From contig JAHRBC010000002.1 of the NCBI GenBank assembly GCA_022702545.1, positions 2,914,001 to 2,978,000 of the forward strand: DNA of 64,000 nucleotides, given 5' to 3'. The notes beneath the pieces were generated by a model. The model did no database searches and was not told the origin of the DNA. It saw nothing but the letters and a program-made list of their open reading frames with translations. Origin of the DNA: Phycomyces nitens (taxonomy: Eukaryota; Mucoromycota; Mucoromycetes; Mucorales; Phycomycetaceae). Position 1 is the stretch's first letter; each line of letters begins with the position of its first letter. The position numbers and the translations under genes are program-made. Shown here one piece after another: positions 38,063-52,559 of this stretch.

Positions 38063-39199
38063 ACCGTTTCCTTAGGCCAGACCGGGCTGTCTATTGTGCC
38101 GGCCCGGAAAACATCACAGAGCCATTTATCTAAATTCTATTTCAAAATTAAGGTTTCCACCAATACTATCATTATCTAGCAGTACCCATGATATTCTTTT
38201 TTATGTATTTGCTTAGAATATTAATGTATAATTGTCAACTATGGATATTTCATACTAGATAGCCGATTTACCTGCTTAATAATCTGCAGAAATGGTATAC
38301 ATAGAGTCCATTTTAACATTGATAAGATCCTTAATCAAGTATGAGTTGCGTAGTCATAATTCAAAAGTAAAGACCATGGTCCTACTTGATTTTACCGTAT
38401 GACAAGACTTTCTCTTGTTGGGATATTTTCTATAGTAAAATGTAAAAGATAAACATTTTCTAGTTACACCTGATCTACCCAAAAATAGATGATGTGTCAG
38501 CTTGTATAAACGGGTTCTAGGGGTATTTTGTATGCTGACTACAGAGACGCATTAAGCAAGGATGGCTTGGGCCTTGGCGATCCAATTGCTTCAAAGCATG
38601 GTCTCTTGCTCATTAATTATTTCTTGGAAATCTTATCAATCGATAGGCTAACCTAGAATGTTCAAGATAAATGAAAGAAAAAGGTCAATAAAACAAGTGA
38701 TAAATGTATTATTAGTAGCCATTTCTTTTGTTATTTCAGAAACAAATATTGTATATCATTTCTTATATTAATACTATGTAATGATGTTTTGCTTACCATT
38801 GATTCTCAATGGTATCGCACAAAGGGCGTTTTTTGTGTTCTCTCTTTTTTTTTTATCTATTCTTAATTATTTTCCAGCGCTCATGGTGACCTACATTAGA
38901 TAAGTGTACCAAGACTACGTATATTCAACAAATCTATCAATAGCCTTTTTCCTTATCAAAGGGAGACTGATGATCTCTAGCCAAATATGATTGTAGGTAA
39001 AGATAAAAGTAGACATATTTTCCAAAGCGATGAGCATTGTTAATTATACATAGAGTGAGAAACGTTTTGACATTAGTCGAGCATAACAAAAAAATCAACA
39101 AAATATTATTTTCATTTTATTTTATTAACCTAGCCTATCATAAAAGCAACATTTTCATCAGAATACACCCGTGATCTTTATAATAAGTTTGATTAGTAC

Positions 39200-40127
39200 A
39201 GACATGTATGCATAATCTATATTGCTTTGTCTGATTCTCGTGCTACCAATACTGCAACTGTTGTTTGCATGAGTTTCTCTGTAAAAAGTAGCATTAAGCT
39301 AGTAAAGGTACTGAAAGATCAAGAAATATTAGCGAGGTAACCGAGAAACACCTTGATCAAGGGGTACAAAAGAACTTGTTTGCTTCGTATGACAAGCTTA
39401 GAGTGGCCTTGAAGCATATGAAAACATTCGCCTGCAGAGACGCTATAATTAGCTGCCTTAATTGTTTGGGCTTTGGTTCATATATTGCAGCTCACAAGCC
39501 AGCCTTGGCCGAAAGGCACAAGCAAAAAAAAAAGACTGGAATGAGCTAATGAGCATATGAATTGGTTAGATGAGTCGAGATTTACAGTTGAAGGCAATGA
39601 TGAAAGAGCCAAAGTTATCATAATAGCTGGTGAATGTCATAACAAGGAACATATAATGCCTGGAACAAAGTGGGTAAAGACTAGTGTGGTAAGCCAAAGT
39701 TATTTCTGGGCTGGGTGAGTTTTGGCTGCTGGTATTCATTAAAGGTAATGTAGATAACACCGATATGTAAATACTTTGGCTCAGAACTTCCATGGTTGCA
39801 ACATCTATCAGAGAAATAGAACAGAACTTTTGTATTTCAAAAAGGCGATGTTAGTTGCCACTCTGGGTCTTATTAAAAGTAACAGAAAGTGGGCCATGGA
39901 ATCAGAGGGTTTGAGTAGTTGACAGCTTAAACTCCAAATCACAACCTTATTGAAAATGTCTAGTAAGCATTCGAGCCTAGAATACGCAAAGAGAAGAGTA
40001 ATATCAATAATAATAATAATAATAATCGAAAGGCTACAATGGAACAATAGTGGAAGACAATCAGTCTTGAACTTGCTTCCTGTCTAGCAGGTAATAATTG
40101 ATGCCAAAGGTTGACATACTCGGTGTT
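39200..40127 (+). pseudogene. Decayed Tc1/mariner transposase
   Basis: Scattered frame-broken blocks, in the right order, match a Tc1-like transposase: LSDSRATNTATVV near the N-terminus, EKHLDQGVQKNLFASYDKLR, AAHKPALAERHKQK, then WLDESRFTVEGNDE (first catalytic Asp), MPGTKWVKTSVV, TPNHNLIENV (catalytic Glu region) and a terminal IDAKG-HT. At least five stops and several frame changes interrupt it. Stops at 39920-39922, 39928-39930 and 39961-39963 sit where Trp, Gln and Trp are expected. It is distinct in sequence from the Tc1 element at 57 kb. No terminal repeats were found. Confidence 0.75.
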
Positions 40128-43017
40128 AAGCCTTATTTTTAATATTCAAATAATATATACATACATCATCTTGACCTTGAAATTTAAAAGATCTATCTTT
40201 CACAATGGATGAGCAGTTGAATATTAAAGATAATATGAATTCTCTCTTGGAAAGTTTTTTTTTAGCTTGACTATAATATTTATAATGTTTTAGCCATGTA
40301 ATAGCAAAGTAAAGAAAAATGAGATATATTCCATGGTTATCCTCATAAGAGACTTGTTCTGTAGGTCTGACCAAATGTAAAAAAAAATATTTTTCTTTAA
40401 AACATTTCTTCTTCTTCTTCCAGTATACACTTAACAGGAATTAGAAATATACTGCTGCGTCTTTTATATAAAACACTCTAGTTCTTAAAACAATATATGC
40501 ATAGAGAAATATATTAAATGTAGCTTATTGGGTTTGTCGCCCAGTCTACATTGGGTCTGCAAGATATAGACAACTATTTTCTCTGCTTATATCCAGATTT
40601 ATCAAGTATAGACATGTAAAAAAAAGTTTGTTTTTACCTAAATAACCTTTAATGTGAATCACATAATAACATGTTTATGGAGCCTAATGTACATAAACTA
40701 TCTCTAAAATGCTCTAAATGTAACCTAATCCAAAGCTATACCATTTTCTGAAAGTGCCAAAGCATAAATTTATATAATTCTTGTACATGTTTTTGAGTAT
40801 AATTATTAGGCTACAGAAATACAGGGATGCACTTCAATTAAGATACCATGTGCTGGTAATATACATATTACTAATGAGCATTTATTAAAACATTTGATCA
40901 ATATGAAAAAATTAAATCATCTTTTTTTGCTAGACTATTCCAGAAAACCCAGCAGATTAAAGACGCTTGCTTATAAGAATGTTATTATTATCATCTTTCT
41001 ATATTGGAGACTGGTATGATTTTTTTTAGTGCTTGGAAAGACTATAGATCAAACAGAATAATAAGACGCATTTATTTCTGTACTCTCTCATCTTTTCTAT
41101 TCTAGTGGTCTTGGGCATAAATAGAATGCATGTGTATTCTTTAAATATTTTACGTTGCATTAATACCTATTTGTGTGTAGAGTTAGATGAATTATTGCCA
41201 TGAGCCTTTGATTGTTTTCACAAGAGACATTATTGTTGTACGTCAATTGTTATTACAACTGTCGAGGGCAATTCTTTTAATAGATGGCTTGAATACAAGG
41301 TAATAAATATATTACTTGTCGATCATCTGTTCTGGAATCTTGCCAAGCTGTTTAACTGACAATCATTCATAGTGCCAGGTTTCTTGACATTTGCTGCTGT
41401 TTGGAGCACGTATTGCTTAACTTTGTGCAATTGATATCAGATGTTCTCAGCTTGTGCACTTTTGTACTCTGTTTTGAAACTTCATTGGCACTTGGCTCCT
41501 TGTGGGTTTGATAATATTATAGTGTGCTCCATGCCATATTTAAACTGTAACCACCTAGGGACATTCTATTTACAAAAATATTGCTAGATAGTTTTAGGCA
41601 AGGTTTGGGTATAGTAATAGGAAATATTTGACCAAGGATATAAAATAGGGAGCAAAGAAAGGAGTGGAAGCAAAAGCAATGCTGATGCTGATGATGCTGA
41701 TGGAAAGAATGTCCATTATTACTGTCAAGTATGATTATAAACCAATGATCTTTAAAGGGTGTTGCTTATAATGGATCTGAATTATCGATTGTGAGCCCAG
41801 CTTTATTTGCTTCTGTTGGTATATGTTAAAGGCATTCTTGCAGCCTTGGCCGATTGTAAAGCTGTTAATCGAGGGATCATATAATTCCCTTAATTTGCTC
41901 ATTTATATCAAGGTTCTAGCAGCCAATCTTGGGTGTTCCGCACGATCTTGTGGTCTATTTTTTTCCTGGGGTAATTAAATAAATGATATGACAGGTGGAA
42001 GATATATTGTAAACTGGCACAGAGTTGATCTTGTTGGTTACTTTTGTAATATCTGTATAAATATCGTCAGTTCCATTTAGGATGATAATTATAACATTTG
42101 TCACAGCCCAAGCCAATTTCCTTGCGTTCAAGATCTACTTCTGTAGCAAATATTGAGGGGTTTCTTTTCTTTTTTTGTTGATTGCTCGTGATGGACAATC
42201 ATTGAATGATGAATCTCTTGGTTCTATTACAATTCCAAAAGTGAAGAATATTGCTTTGTTGGGTCTCCAAATAATAAAAGGTTGGCAAGATGATGTTCAA
42301 TGAGGTGAGCTTATTTTCGTTCTCGTGTATAAAATTACAGTGGCCTGAGAGATGTTGTAAAGGGTGGAAAATGAGAGTATGTATATATATAAAAAAAATT
42401 TCACTCTGATATTGAATATCCAACAGGTTAAAAGTGCCTTGTAAAACATAGCAGGCAATTAATACGCATAGGCGAGCTTATGTAACAAGATTGTAATTTA
42501 TTTATAAAAATTACGATATAAGTTGGTAATCTCTTGGATATTCAAACAAAGTCGTATCTCGCATTCTAATTTGTCTAAAACTAATCAAAACCTTTTCCAA
42601 AAATAAACAAATAGAACTTATTGTCGACTTGAACTCTAAATCCAAAAATGCATATTTACATGATTTGGACGAAATATTAGTTTCTGGGCCCTCCATAATC
42701 CTAAAATCACTTGTTTTTGCCTAGATACGGCAAAGACCACAAAGAATCTTAGGCTTGGTTTCTAGGAAACCAGAGTATAATAAATAAAGATTTCTTAGTC
42801 CGCCCTGTATTTAACCCCAGATTAAAAGAATTGATAGAAAAAAGGGCTGATGGCAGCCTTTTCAAGACACATTTCATGTCCCGCCCCTCCCCTTTTGTTG
42901 CTTAAATTTGGATGGTCACCAACCATCGTCCTTTGCTGTTTTAGACGTTTCGCTCCGTCGACCTGGGATTCCAACACTTCTCCTGACTCCCCGCAAGGAG
43001 CCCCTAAAAAATATCAC

Positions 43018-46000
43018 ATGATGCCTCACAATCACAGTCATCATCACTCAGCTGCAGACTCTTTCTTTAACCGGGTCTTTGGCCATCATTCATCAGAATC
43101 ATCTCGAGGTAATACACAGAAATAGACTTTCCTTTCTACGCAGACCCATCTCAATCTACCTTTGTTCCCCTTCATCACAAGCCGGATCGCCTACACCACA
43201 AGCCGCGCCACCCATCCCTTCCCAGACACTATCTTCCACCACCCCACGCTCATCCTCGCGTCACTCTCGCAATTCCTCAGTCGGCACTCTCTCTTCGCCT
43301 ACAGCCACAGCGTCTGCCACCCTCCTTCCACTGGGCATTCCTGCCCATAGACGACTCTCATTAGACACCAACGCACTAGAAGAACCAGTTCTGGACATCG
43401 ACAGTCCATACTCCATATTAAGCCACCCGAAACAAAAAGACCAACACCAAAATACCATGGTAGCCGCACGCTCTCAGGACGCGTCTAGGCAACAGGCCAA
43501 AAACGAGGCTTCTCATGGGCCCAAAATAAACACAGTTCCTTTCCCAAGAGGAGGGCGTCATATAGGCGAAATTGGGGTGGCTAGTCCAGTCCCTACATCT
43601 GCTATCCCTCTGCACAGGAGTAACTCAGGTGAGATACACAAATACTACCCTGGTCAGTCTGGTATACGATAGAGTAGATTGGGCATTTGGGAAACATAAT
43701 CTTATGTTGTCTGTTTGTTGTATAGTTGATCCTGGACTGCTACCACATGTACCCAAGGACAAAAAGAGGCCTTTGTTTGGCCGATTCACAAAGAAGAAAG
43801 GTGGGTGTCTCCCCTTGTTAATTCATGGCTAACAAAGGTGCCAGATTCTACCCCTCCACCGCGTGGACGGGCAGAGTTTACCAATACGCCTAATCATAGT
43901 GCCTATATGTTCCTCAACTCAGGCTCTGGTATCTCTAGCATCTCTAGCATCTCTAGCACCTCGTCCACATACCCTCTTAGCCATCGAAAGGAATCTAATG
44001 AGAATGACTATCGTCCTGATTCTCTTCATCCACTCGATGCATATGTTACAGAGGAAACTTCGCGTTCTATGCAAAGAGGTCCTTATTATTTCAACCCAAC
44101 TGCACATACAGAGAGAAAGCGTTCAGGGGGATCAGGCGGAATGCGGAAAGGAAAGGACAGAGAGAGAGTTGATAATAACTTTTATTATTCCATCGATCGG
44201 GTTGGTGGCCAAAGAGATGGCAGAGTAAGTTTGCAATCGAATTGACCTGTTTTCCAACATGCCTTTTAACTCCATTCTCTCTACTAGACCAATGAACGTA
44301 ATTATCAATCTATCCTGTATTTTTTGATTTAACAAGAACTCACCAAAAAAAACTATTGAGTAGATCATAACTATTATAGCATGGAAGCCGCCGTCAATCT
44401 AGACAACTACAACCATTACATCCCAATTTTACACAATGTCTCGCCCCACCAGGTAGAGACAATGATCATAATTTCCTTTGGGCTTTATCTAATCTTTCTC
44501 ATACAGCAAACCGGTCCCTTGGGCTCTGATCCCTGGGCGGCACCGGAAAGCTGGGGTGTTCAACCCCCCAGTATCCTCACAAGCAATATGAGTATCATGT
44601 CAGGAAGTAATATAATGGATAACGACCCACAAGAGTTTGATGACACTGTAGTCCCAAGCCCGAGTTGGGATGAGACGCAAAAGAAGAATGTAAGTTTATT
44701 ATATAAAAAAAGACCTACAGATTAGCTGTAAGGACCTAACGAATCTCGCAGCTCTTTATCCGTATCTTTCGTCCAGATGGCACATTTAGCACATTGCAGG
44801 GACAGTTGAATACAACGACAAGTGAGCTCCTGCAAAAGCTGGCGGGAAAGATCTTTTTGTACGATCTAAGTAAACACTGTCTGATATTAAAGACAAATGT
44901 TGGTGGTAAGATTTATTTGACCATCTCAAAACAAACACTCATATCATCAACAGAACGCATCTTACAGCCTACCGAGAGGCCCTTGCTTATCCAAACCGAA
45001 CTATTGAAAAAGATTGGATACACAGCAGAAGACATTATCGAAGACGTTGGGCGGAAAAACAGCACCTATTTCTTTAGTTTCATATTCGATCAAAGAGTCC
45101 AACAACAACCTCAAAATGACTTTGGCATCCAGGAGAATGTAGATCTGCAGGCACAGAACCTACCAACAATCCCAATCTATCTGTTCGGAAAGGCTTTTTG
45201 GATCATCTCACTCAATCTTTCCAAGAATCTGCTCATGGAGATCCCTATAGATTTTGCTGAGGATTGTAGCAGACTTCAGAGCCTCTCGCTTGTCCAATGT
45301 GAATATTCTACAGTGCTACCTTCGATTCCCTACTTTTGTAATCTCAGGAAACTCAACATGTCTATCAACTACCTCACAACTCTGGAAAATTCTCAAATTG
45401 AAAAGATTGAAGGTCTAATGGTCCTTATGGTATACAGCAACAGGCTTACCGAGCTGCCGTTATCGTTCGTTTGCTTTAAACATCTCACTGTCCTGAATGT
45501 TTCGAACAATGATTTTACTGTATTCCCTGCCGTTATTTGTGAAATAACAAGTCTTGAAAGTCTTGACATTAGCTTCAACAAGATAACCACTATACCAGAT
45601 AGTATTGGGGACCTTGTCAACCTTGCAATACTTTTTATCATTGCTAACCGTATTAAAGGAAGTCTTCCACCAGGCTTTTCTGGACTCAAAAATCTGCAGG
45701 AACTTGATATCCGCCAAAATTCCATAACTGATATCGATATTTTATCACAATTGCCTATCCTTCATACAGTATCTGCAGACTATAATTCTGTAGGAATAGT
45801 TAACTGCAAACTCAACAATATACGACAATTGAAAATGTGCAAAAACCACCTCACCCATTTTAACCTGATCAAAAAGACTGAAGACCTATCAAACGAAATA
45901 CCACCCACGATTGGGGAACAACCTACGAACCAGTTGACCGAACTCAACCTATCCAACTGCAAACTATCTTCTCTTCCAGACGAGCTCTTCCTCAATATCA

Positions 46001-49000
46001 CCTTCCTAGAACGGCTTATCCTGGACAACAACACACTCAATTCAATTCCTAGCAGCATTGGAGCCTTGCAGAGACTAACCCACCTATCTATTCATACAAA
46101 CAACCTCGATAGCCTACCGGTAGAAATTGCCGGACTTAGCGAACTGATAGTCCTTGATGCTCAGAAGAACAATCTAAAGACACTCCCTAAAGAGATTTGG
46201 CTTTGTTCGTCACTCAAGACATTGAACTGCTCTTCAAACCTGCTAGAGTCATTCCCCGAGCCTTATTCCGCACCTGGTGTGGCATTTCATCTTCCCCTAA
46301 CTCCTCAGGCAGAGGCAGTTGTGACACCATCTGTCATGGCCAACGCAGCTTCTGACGGCATCCTGCCTACTCAACTTGGATCAAACGCTGGTCAGGGCAT
46401 TGTTCCAATGACACCCAACGGAAGTCCAAACGAACCCGTACTCCCTACCTTTATTGTCACAGATTCCAGTATCGATAGACAACCAGTGGATCCAAGTCTT
46501 AGCCCAGAAATACCTACCCCCAACAGTGCACTTTCTCAACGACCGCCCAATTTCAATCCTCCCTCCTTCTTTGCCAGCCCCAGGAACCATCCTCCACCAC
46601 TCTCTCTATCATTACGCACACTGTTATTGGGTGACAATCGCTTGACAGACGATGTTTGGTCTCCTCTTTCGTTGTTCTTGGAATTACGCACTCTCAACCT
46701 ATCATTCAACGACCTGTACGAAATCCCTCCCGAAGGACTCTGTCACCAACATTTATACGAGCTATACCTCTCTGGAAACAACTTGACATCGTTACCTGCC
46801 GATGATATCGAGCGACTCGGATTTTTACGTGTGTTGGCAGTGAATGGAAACAAACTCCAGACATTGCCAGCTGAAATCGGCAAGTTGAAAAAGCTATTCA
46901 TCCTCGATGTTGGTAATAATGTATTGAAATACAATATTTCCAATTGGCCATACGATTGGAACTGGTAAGCTATAGATGCACCTAATTATATACTGTGTGT
47001 CCTTGTGCTAAGATTAAATGAATTTTAGGAATTGGAACCTGGGTCTCAAGTATCTCAACCTGTCTGGAAACAAGAGATTGGTTATTGAAAAAACACTCCC
47101 AGATCCAAATGATGCAAACAGCAAGGATCTATCCAATTTTAATGGACTAAATTCGCTACACATGCTGGGATTGATGGACATCACCATCCTAGGTGTCTCT
47201 GTCCCAGAAGAGCGCGATAACTGTCGTGTGCGCACGTCTCCTTCGGAAGTTAATGGAATGGGCTATGGTGTTGCCGACTGGGTCGCTCAATGTGGGTTCA
47301 TTGAAACTTGGGATCTTGTGATGCCCAAGTTTAGAAACAAGGACGACGAGTGTGTGTTTGGATTGTTTGACGGAAAAAGCATTTCAAAAGACGGTTGCAA
47401 GATCACCAAGCTGCTGAACGACACGATTATCGGCTGTCTTAGCGAAGAACTAAAGAAGAACACACCCGATGACACAATTGTATCAGCTATCCGTCGCACT
47501 TTCTTGACCATGGAAAGGGAACTCGAAAAGCAACGTCCCAAGGAAAACTTTGGTGCTTCTGCAGTTATGTGCTACATTTCTGGAACAAAACTGTATGTTG
47601 CCAACGTTGGCGATGCTCTCGCAGTAATCTCAAGAAACAACGGACAGGCCTACGAAATCACCCAAAAGCATATCCCTCTCAACCCTGGCGAAATATTACG
47701 TATCCATGCTGCTGGAGGTTACGTTTCTAGCCTAGGAAAGCTCAATAACGAGCTTACTGTATCAAGAAGCTTTGGTCACTTTAACTTGATTCCGGTTGTC
47801 AATGCCAATCCCTATGTGTCGACTATCCAATTGACCCATGCTGATGAGTTTGTCATTATGGCCTCGCGTGGTCTATGGGATCGTATGTCGTACCAGACTG
47901 CTGTTGATATTGCACGCACAGAAAAAGATGACTTTATGGCAGCTGCTCAAAAGCTTCGTGATTTTGCCATCTCGTATGGTTCCGAAGACAACTTGATGGT
48001 CATGGTCATTGGCGTAGGGGACCTATTCAATAAACGAGAGAAGAAGGTCCGCAACAGGAATAACATAGGTCCTGGCCGCAGTGCAGATGGTACAGGGATG
48101 ATGGATGATGGTGGCATGGTCAGTAAGAGTAAGAGACGAGGAAAAGAAGAAGGTCCAGGCGACTCGGTATGTGGCAATACGTAAAGCCAATTTTGATATT
48201 TCGACATCTAATGTGTATCTGTTTATCTTCTATAGACACTTGCTCGTTTAGAAAAAGAAGTTCCTCCACCAGTAGGCCTGGTTGCTCTAGTGTTTACGGA
48301 CATCAAGAGTTCCACTCAGTTTTGGGAAACACAACCAGAAAATATGCGTGCAGCGATCAAAATCCACGATGCTGTGATGCGTCGCACATTAAGAAGTGTT
48401 GGTGGCTATGAAGTCAAGACAGAAGGTGATGCATTCATGGTCTGTTTCCAAAACATTACAGCAGCATTGTTATGGTGCTTCACTGTCCAGTTGCAGCTTC
48501 TGGAAGCCGACTGGCCCGCAGGCCTTGTTGCAGAAGGCGAAGGAAAGACGATAATGAAGAACAATGTTGTAATCTATAAAGGATTATCGGTGCGCATGGG
48601 TATCCATTGGGGAAAGCCTGTATATGAGCGTAATCCCATCACAAATCGAATGGATTACTTTGGTACAGTGGTCAACAAAGCAAGTCGTATCAGCAATGCA
48701 GCAGACGGAGGGCAGATATGCGTATCTTCAGATGTCGTAGCAGCACTCAGAAATTTCCCGGGTGTATTCAATAGCGAAGGAAGCCTTCATAGCAATGAGC
48801 TCAATGGATCGGTCTCATTAACAGGAAATCACAACGTCGACCGAGACCTTCAGCATCTTCAGCGGCTTGGGTTCCATATCATGACACTTGGCTCACGACG
48901 TCTCAAGGGTCTGGAAACACCCGAATTGCTCAGCTTCGTTTATCCCGGTCAACTTGCAGCACGTATGGAAATAAGCAAGAGCGAAATTCTTTCCCCTACT

Positions 49001-49635
49001 CCTATTGGTATCAGCGTTTCCTCTTCATCAGACCTTGGTTCTGTTTCTGCGGCTACGGTTGCCAATCTCCAAGTCAATGACGATACAGATGCACGAAGAG
49101 AACTTAATAAGCGAATCGAAGAGGCAACAACTTCTGTTTCTACATCATTACCCCGCACAATCGATCCCATGCTTATATGTAGTGTGGGTAACATTGCATT
49201 GCGTTTGGAGCAAATCACATCGAATAGTGTACTCTCAAAAACTAGAGCTGGTAGCACACTCAACAGTGTCTATACTTCTGAAGGTCTCAATAGTGAATCT
49301 CACACTGTTATCACTAATGCAACTACACCATACGGCCAAGTTTTGGATAAGCACATCAAGGAGGCGGCAACAGATGAAGAGCTGGTAATATTGTTAGAGA
49401 ACTATGTGTCACGCGTAGAGGTAAGATAAAGCATACATATCCACAATACGAGACCACTTTACTAAGTCCAATCATGTTTATCTAGAATGCTGTCTCTAGT
49501 CTATACCTGCAAAAAGTAGGCCATTTTGCAACGGTTTTGGAGAAACTTGGAGATGCGATTGAGCTGGACCCTACTCACATATTGAGGGCTTTGCAAATGT
49601 ATGCTGAAGTGTCTGGATTATCAAAGACAGAGTAA
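43018..49635 (+). CDS. CYR1: Adenylyl cyclase (fungal CYR1 type)
   Basis: Eleven exons: 43018-43108, 43182-43628, 43726-43800, 43845-44224, 44288-44316, 44380-44452, 44507-44689, 44752-46964, 47029-48166, 48236-49420 and 49486-49635. They give 1987 residues. Order: a disordered Ser/Pro/His-rich N-terminus (1-425), a Ras-association domain (about 427-515, IRIFRPDGTFSTL), leucine-rich repeats (about 540-1190, broken by a Pro-rich insert about 925-1045), a PP2C-like domain (about 1231-1490), and a class III cyclase domain (about 1555-1745) with metal Asp in VFTDIKSST, EGDAFMV and the DYFGTVVNKASRI motif. It makes cAMP for PKA signalling and is probably Ras-regulated. The PP2C part lacks key metal ligands. 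The start is uncertain: an in-frame ATG at 42850 exists. Small exon 5 (29 nt, donor CT|GTATTT) is the least certain joint. Confidence 0.93.
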
Positions 49636-52559
49636 ACATTCTGTTGAGGACAGCGAAAGCTTTCATGCATATATACACAGACACAACCATATCCACACCC
49701 CAGCAAAAAAAAACATGTTGCTCATTCTTCCTTTCTAATGCTTCATTTTGATATCACTTACCCCTTTCCTTTACCATTTTAACTGCACTCGCAATCTTCG
49801 TCTGATAGTATACCTTGTCACACTCATTCCTGCATTTATGGCATTTCATCATGGCCTTTATCATCAAAGAATTCTATGTATACTTTCCTTCAATATTACA
49901 TTCTTTTATTCCCTTTTATATATTTAGCAAATAGTTCAAAAGTAGTCATTATAAATGAAACTTTTATTATTCTTATTATTATTATTATTCTTATTATTAT
50001 ATTCTAAAGCGAAAAAAAATGTTTAGATAATTATTGAAGAATGGCCATTTGATAGCTGAATAATATTCATACACATATTACAATAGCCAACTAAACATAA
50101 AATAAAAAGCTCGAATTGATAAGCAATAGTATCTTTATATGTTTAATACAGTTACTTGCCTATACCAAAGCTCTCGATAAAGCTACTACAAGAAAAGTTT
50201 ACTAATTTTAAGTATTAGACATATAATAATGTACTAGCTCCTATAGGATAGGTAGATAGATGATAAAATAAGCAACAATTAATACTATAAACTATTATTC
50301 ATCTCCTGCATCACCCATAATAACCATAAATCCCAAATAGGTCCTTTACGCTTTCAACATTCTTAAACCCATAAACTTCAAGAAGCTCACAGCAGCGGTC
50401 ATATTTGCATGCACGTAAATTGAAAAAAAAAGTTAAAAGGAGTATATGAGTAGCCATAGGTAAACGTTATACTTTTTTTTGATGTTTTTGCATGCATACG
50501 CGCGCAAATATTGATTTTTACTAGTGTTAATCTACCTTGCTAATTATTCTTTTTTGCGATAGCCAAGGGATATTAACGACTTTGGATATCTTGGTTCTGG
50601 TTGTACTTGGCTTTAAAGATATTTAGATTCATTTATCGATATTTTTCAATAAGCAGGGTTGACACTATTATCGAGATAGTTGACGGTACATGTGTGACAT
50701 GTATGCTCTAACATACATTTTTTTTTTACAAATGATCAGATTAAGGGTGCATTTGAATCCTAGGAGATGTATGGCTTGGTACTTCAGTACAGCATAATTC
50801 CCAACACCCTCTCTTTTATTCTTTTTTTTCCACAAAGTTCGATGTACTATCCCCTAAAAAAATACAATTTTTATGAAATCTACCTTACCTTTATACCTGT
50901 ATTTAGATCGTGTGTAGATCGGACAAGAATTATTTTGCATGATTAACTTGAAGCACAGGAGAGCTCTTTCGCATATAACCATTAGAATTGCTCGAGATCA
51001 ATCGATATTTATTCATCACTCCAGCGCTCAATAATATCAAAGCCAAATGTTAATTATGCACTCATAAAACCCCTTTCATAACTAATTGTCACCAGCTTTT
51101 ATTTACTAGTAAATATCAGGTTAGAGCAAAACGCATCAAGAGTTTCTCGTAGAGTTATCTTGCAGATATTTAGTCAAAGATTATAACAATCTCCTCAAAA
51201 ACCCGCGGGAAGGAAGGTTAGTGCTACCTTTAAATGTCTTTGCTTCTGTATTGACCAAGATTCTGCATTCTGCAAATCTCTAGCAATATATTGTTACAAT
51301 TACAGACCAAGCTAAAAAAAATGGGGATTCAAGAACATCCTAAAATTCTTTCTTGGATGAAAAGCAAGACTGTACTCTAGAGCCCATATACCAATATGTA
51401 AGCCAATTACATACACTGCATGTTGTAAAACTGCTTGAAAAACTCCTTTGCAAAATAGATATAAAGCTTCCAAAAGCTTACAATCATTTACAATAATTAA
51501 TAGGGTATTCCAAGTACAGGTAGAAGAAATGACATGAAGATTCTCAAAATCATAATTATCTCTTACTACTGGGAAAAATAGCTCAGTAAAGAATTTTATG
51601 TTGACTAAAGAAAAGGAATATTGAATAAGACATGGATGACCCATCCTATGCTATTATAGATTGGTTCACATGCATTATTTCCATAATACTTTTCTTGCAT
51701 TCATTGAAATAGTTGTCCCATATAATAATCAGCCCTTTAAATATTGCTAGGTACCCTTTTTTTTGCAACAACTCTAATGAGAAAAATAGAGCTGTTAAAA
51801 CATCTAACACAATAAGCAGACTAGGTTAAGTAAGCTATAATTTAAGAGATGAAGATCCTGTTAACAAGCGTGCAGAATGGAGAGATATTTGTTTGGGTGA
51901 AGACCAAAGCATTATTTTCTACCAGATATTTTCCAATTTATAAAGTATTGATTCATCGCCAAAATAGCTTCTAGCACTACAAAAGTCTAAGGGTATTATG
52001 TAGATAAAACTTATAAAATAAGCTACTTAATTGTATAGTTTTACTATGCTTTTGGTAATATATCATCATGATCCATAGTAGACTAAAAAGATATGGGGGT
52101 GAACCGAATCATCCTACCTACTGGTGTACAAGAATCTAATGTAGAATATTTAAATGCCCTCAAACAGCACAAAACTTAAATATACATTATAGCCACAATA
52201 TATTCCTAGTCGATCTACCCTTTTTTGCATTGTATTTTACGATACACAGACAATTTGTGTTGGAGGAGATTGGCCACTTACAAACAACCAGTTTTATCTT
52301 TCATTATATTTTATAGTGGGTTTTATAGTATGTTTTGACAGTCTATCAAGGATGATTGTAGACTATTGCAAGGTAATTGTAGTTATTCTATGCAAGCAAG
52401 CCTCCCTGGTTTGCTGTTTTTTTTTGGAGCAATAGATTCTGAAAAATTTTATTTTTTGTTTTATTTGATAAAAAAATACATTTGCGCTATATATTCTAGT
52501 CTCTAGATTATTTCTTTAGTATATCTATTCTACCAATCGATATTTATTGATTGGCACCA

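Larger units (their letters stand above)
35414..43017. other. AT-rich, gene-poor, transposon-bearing region (7.6 kb)
   Basis: Apart from a foldback element, a decayed Tc1 copy and an LTR-like fragment (listed separately), I see only AT-rich DNA with stop codons in all frames and no open frame above about 82 codons. A (TAA)n tract lies at 40008-40025. The last 200 bp, C- and T-rich, are probably the promoter and 5' leader of the adenylyl cyclase gene. Confidence 0.65.

Noticed and set aside
42850..43017. Upstream in-frame extension of adenylyl cyclase from ATG 42850
   Set aside because: The 56 added residues look non-coding and the DNA is promoter-like; kept only as an alternative start.
51312..51644. 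110-codon minus-strand frame in AT-rich DNA
   Set aside because: No motif, no splice context and AT-driven composition; chance or an old repeat is likelier than a gene.
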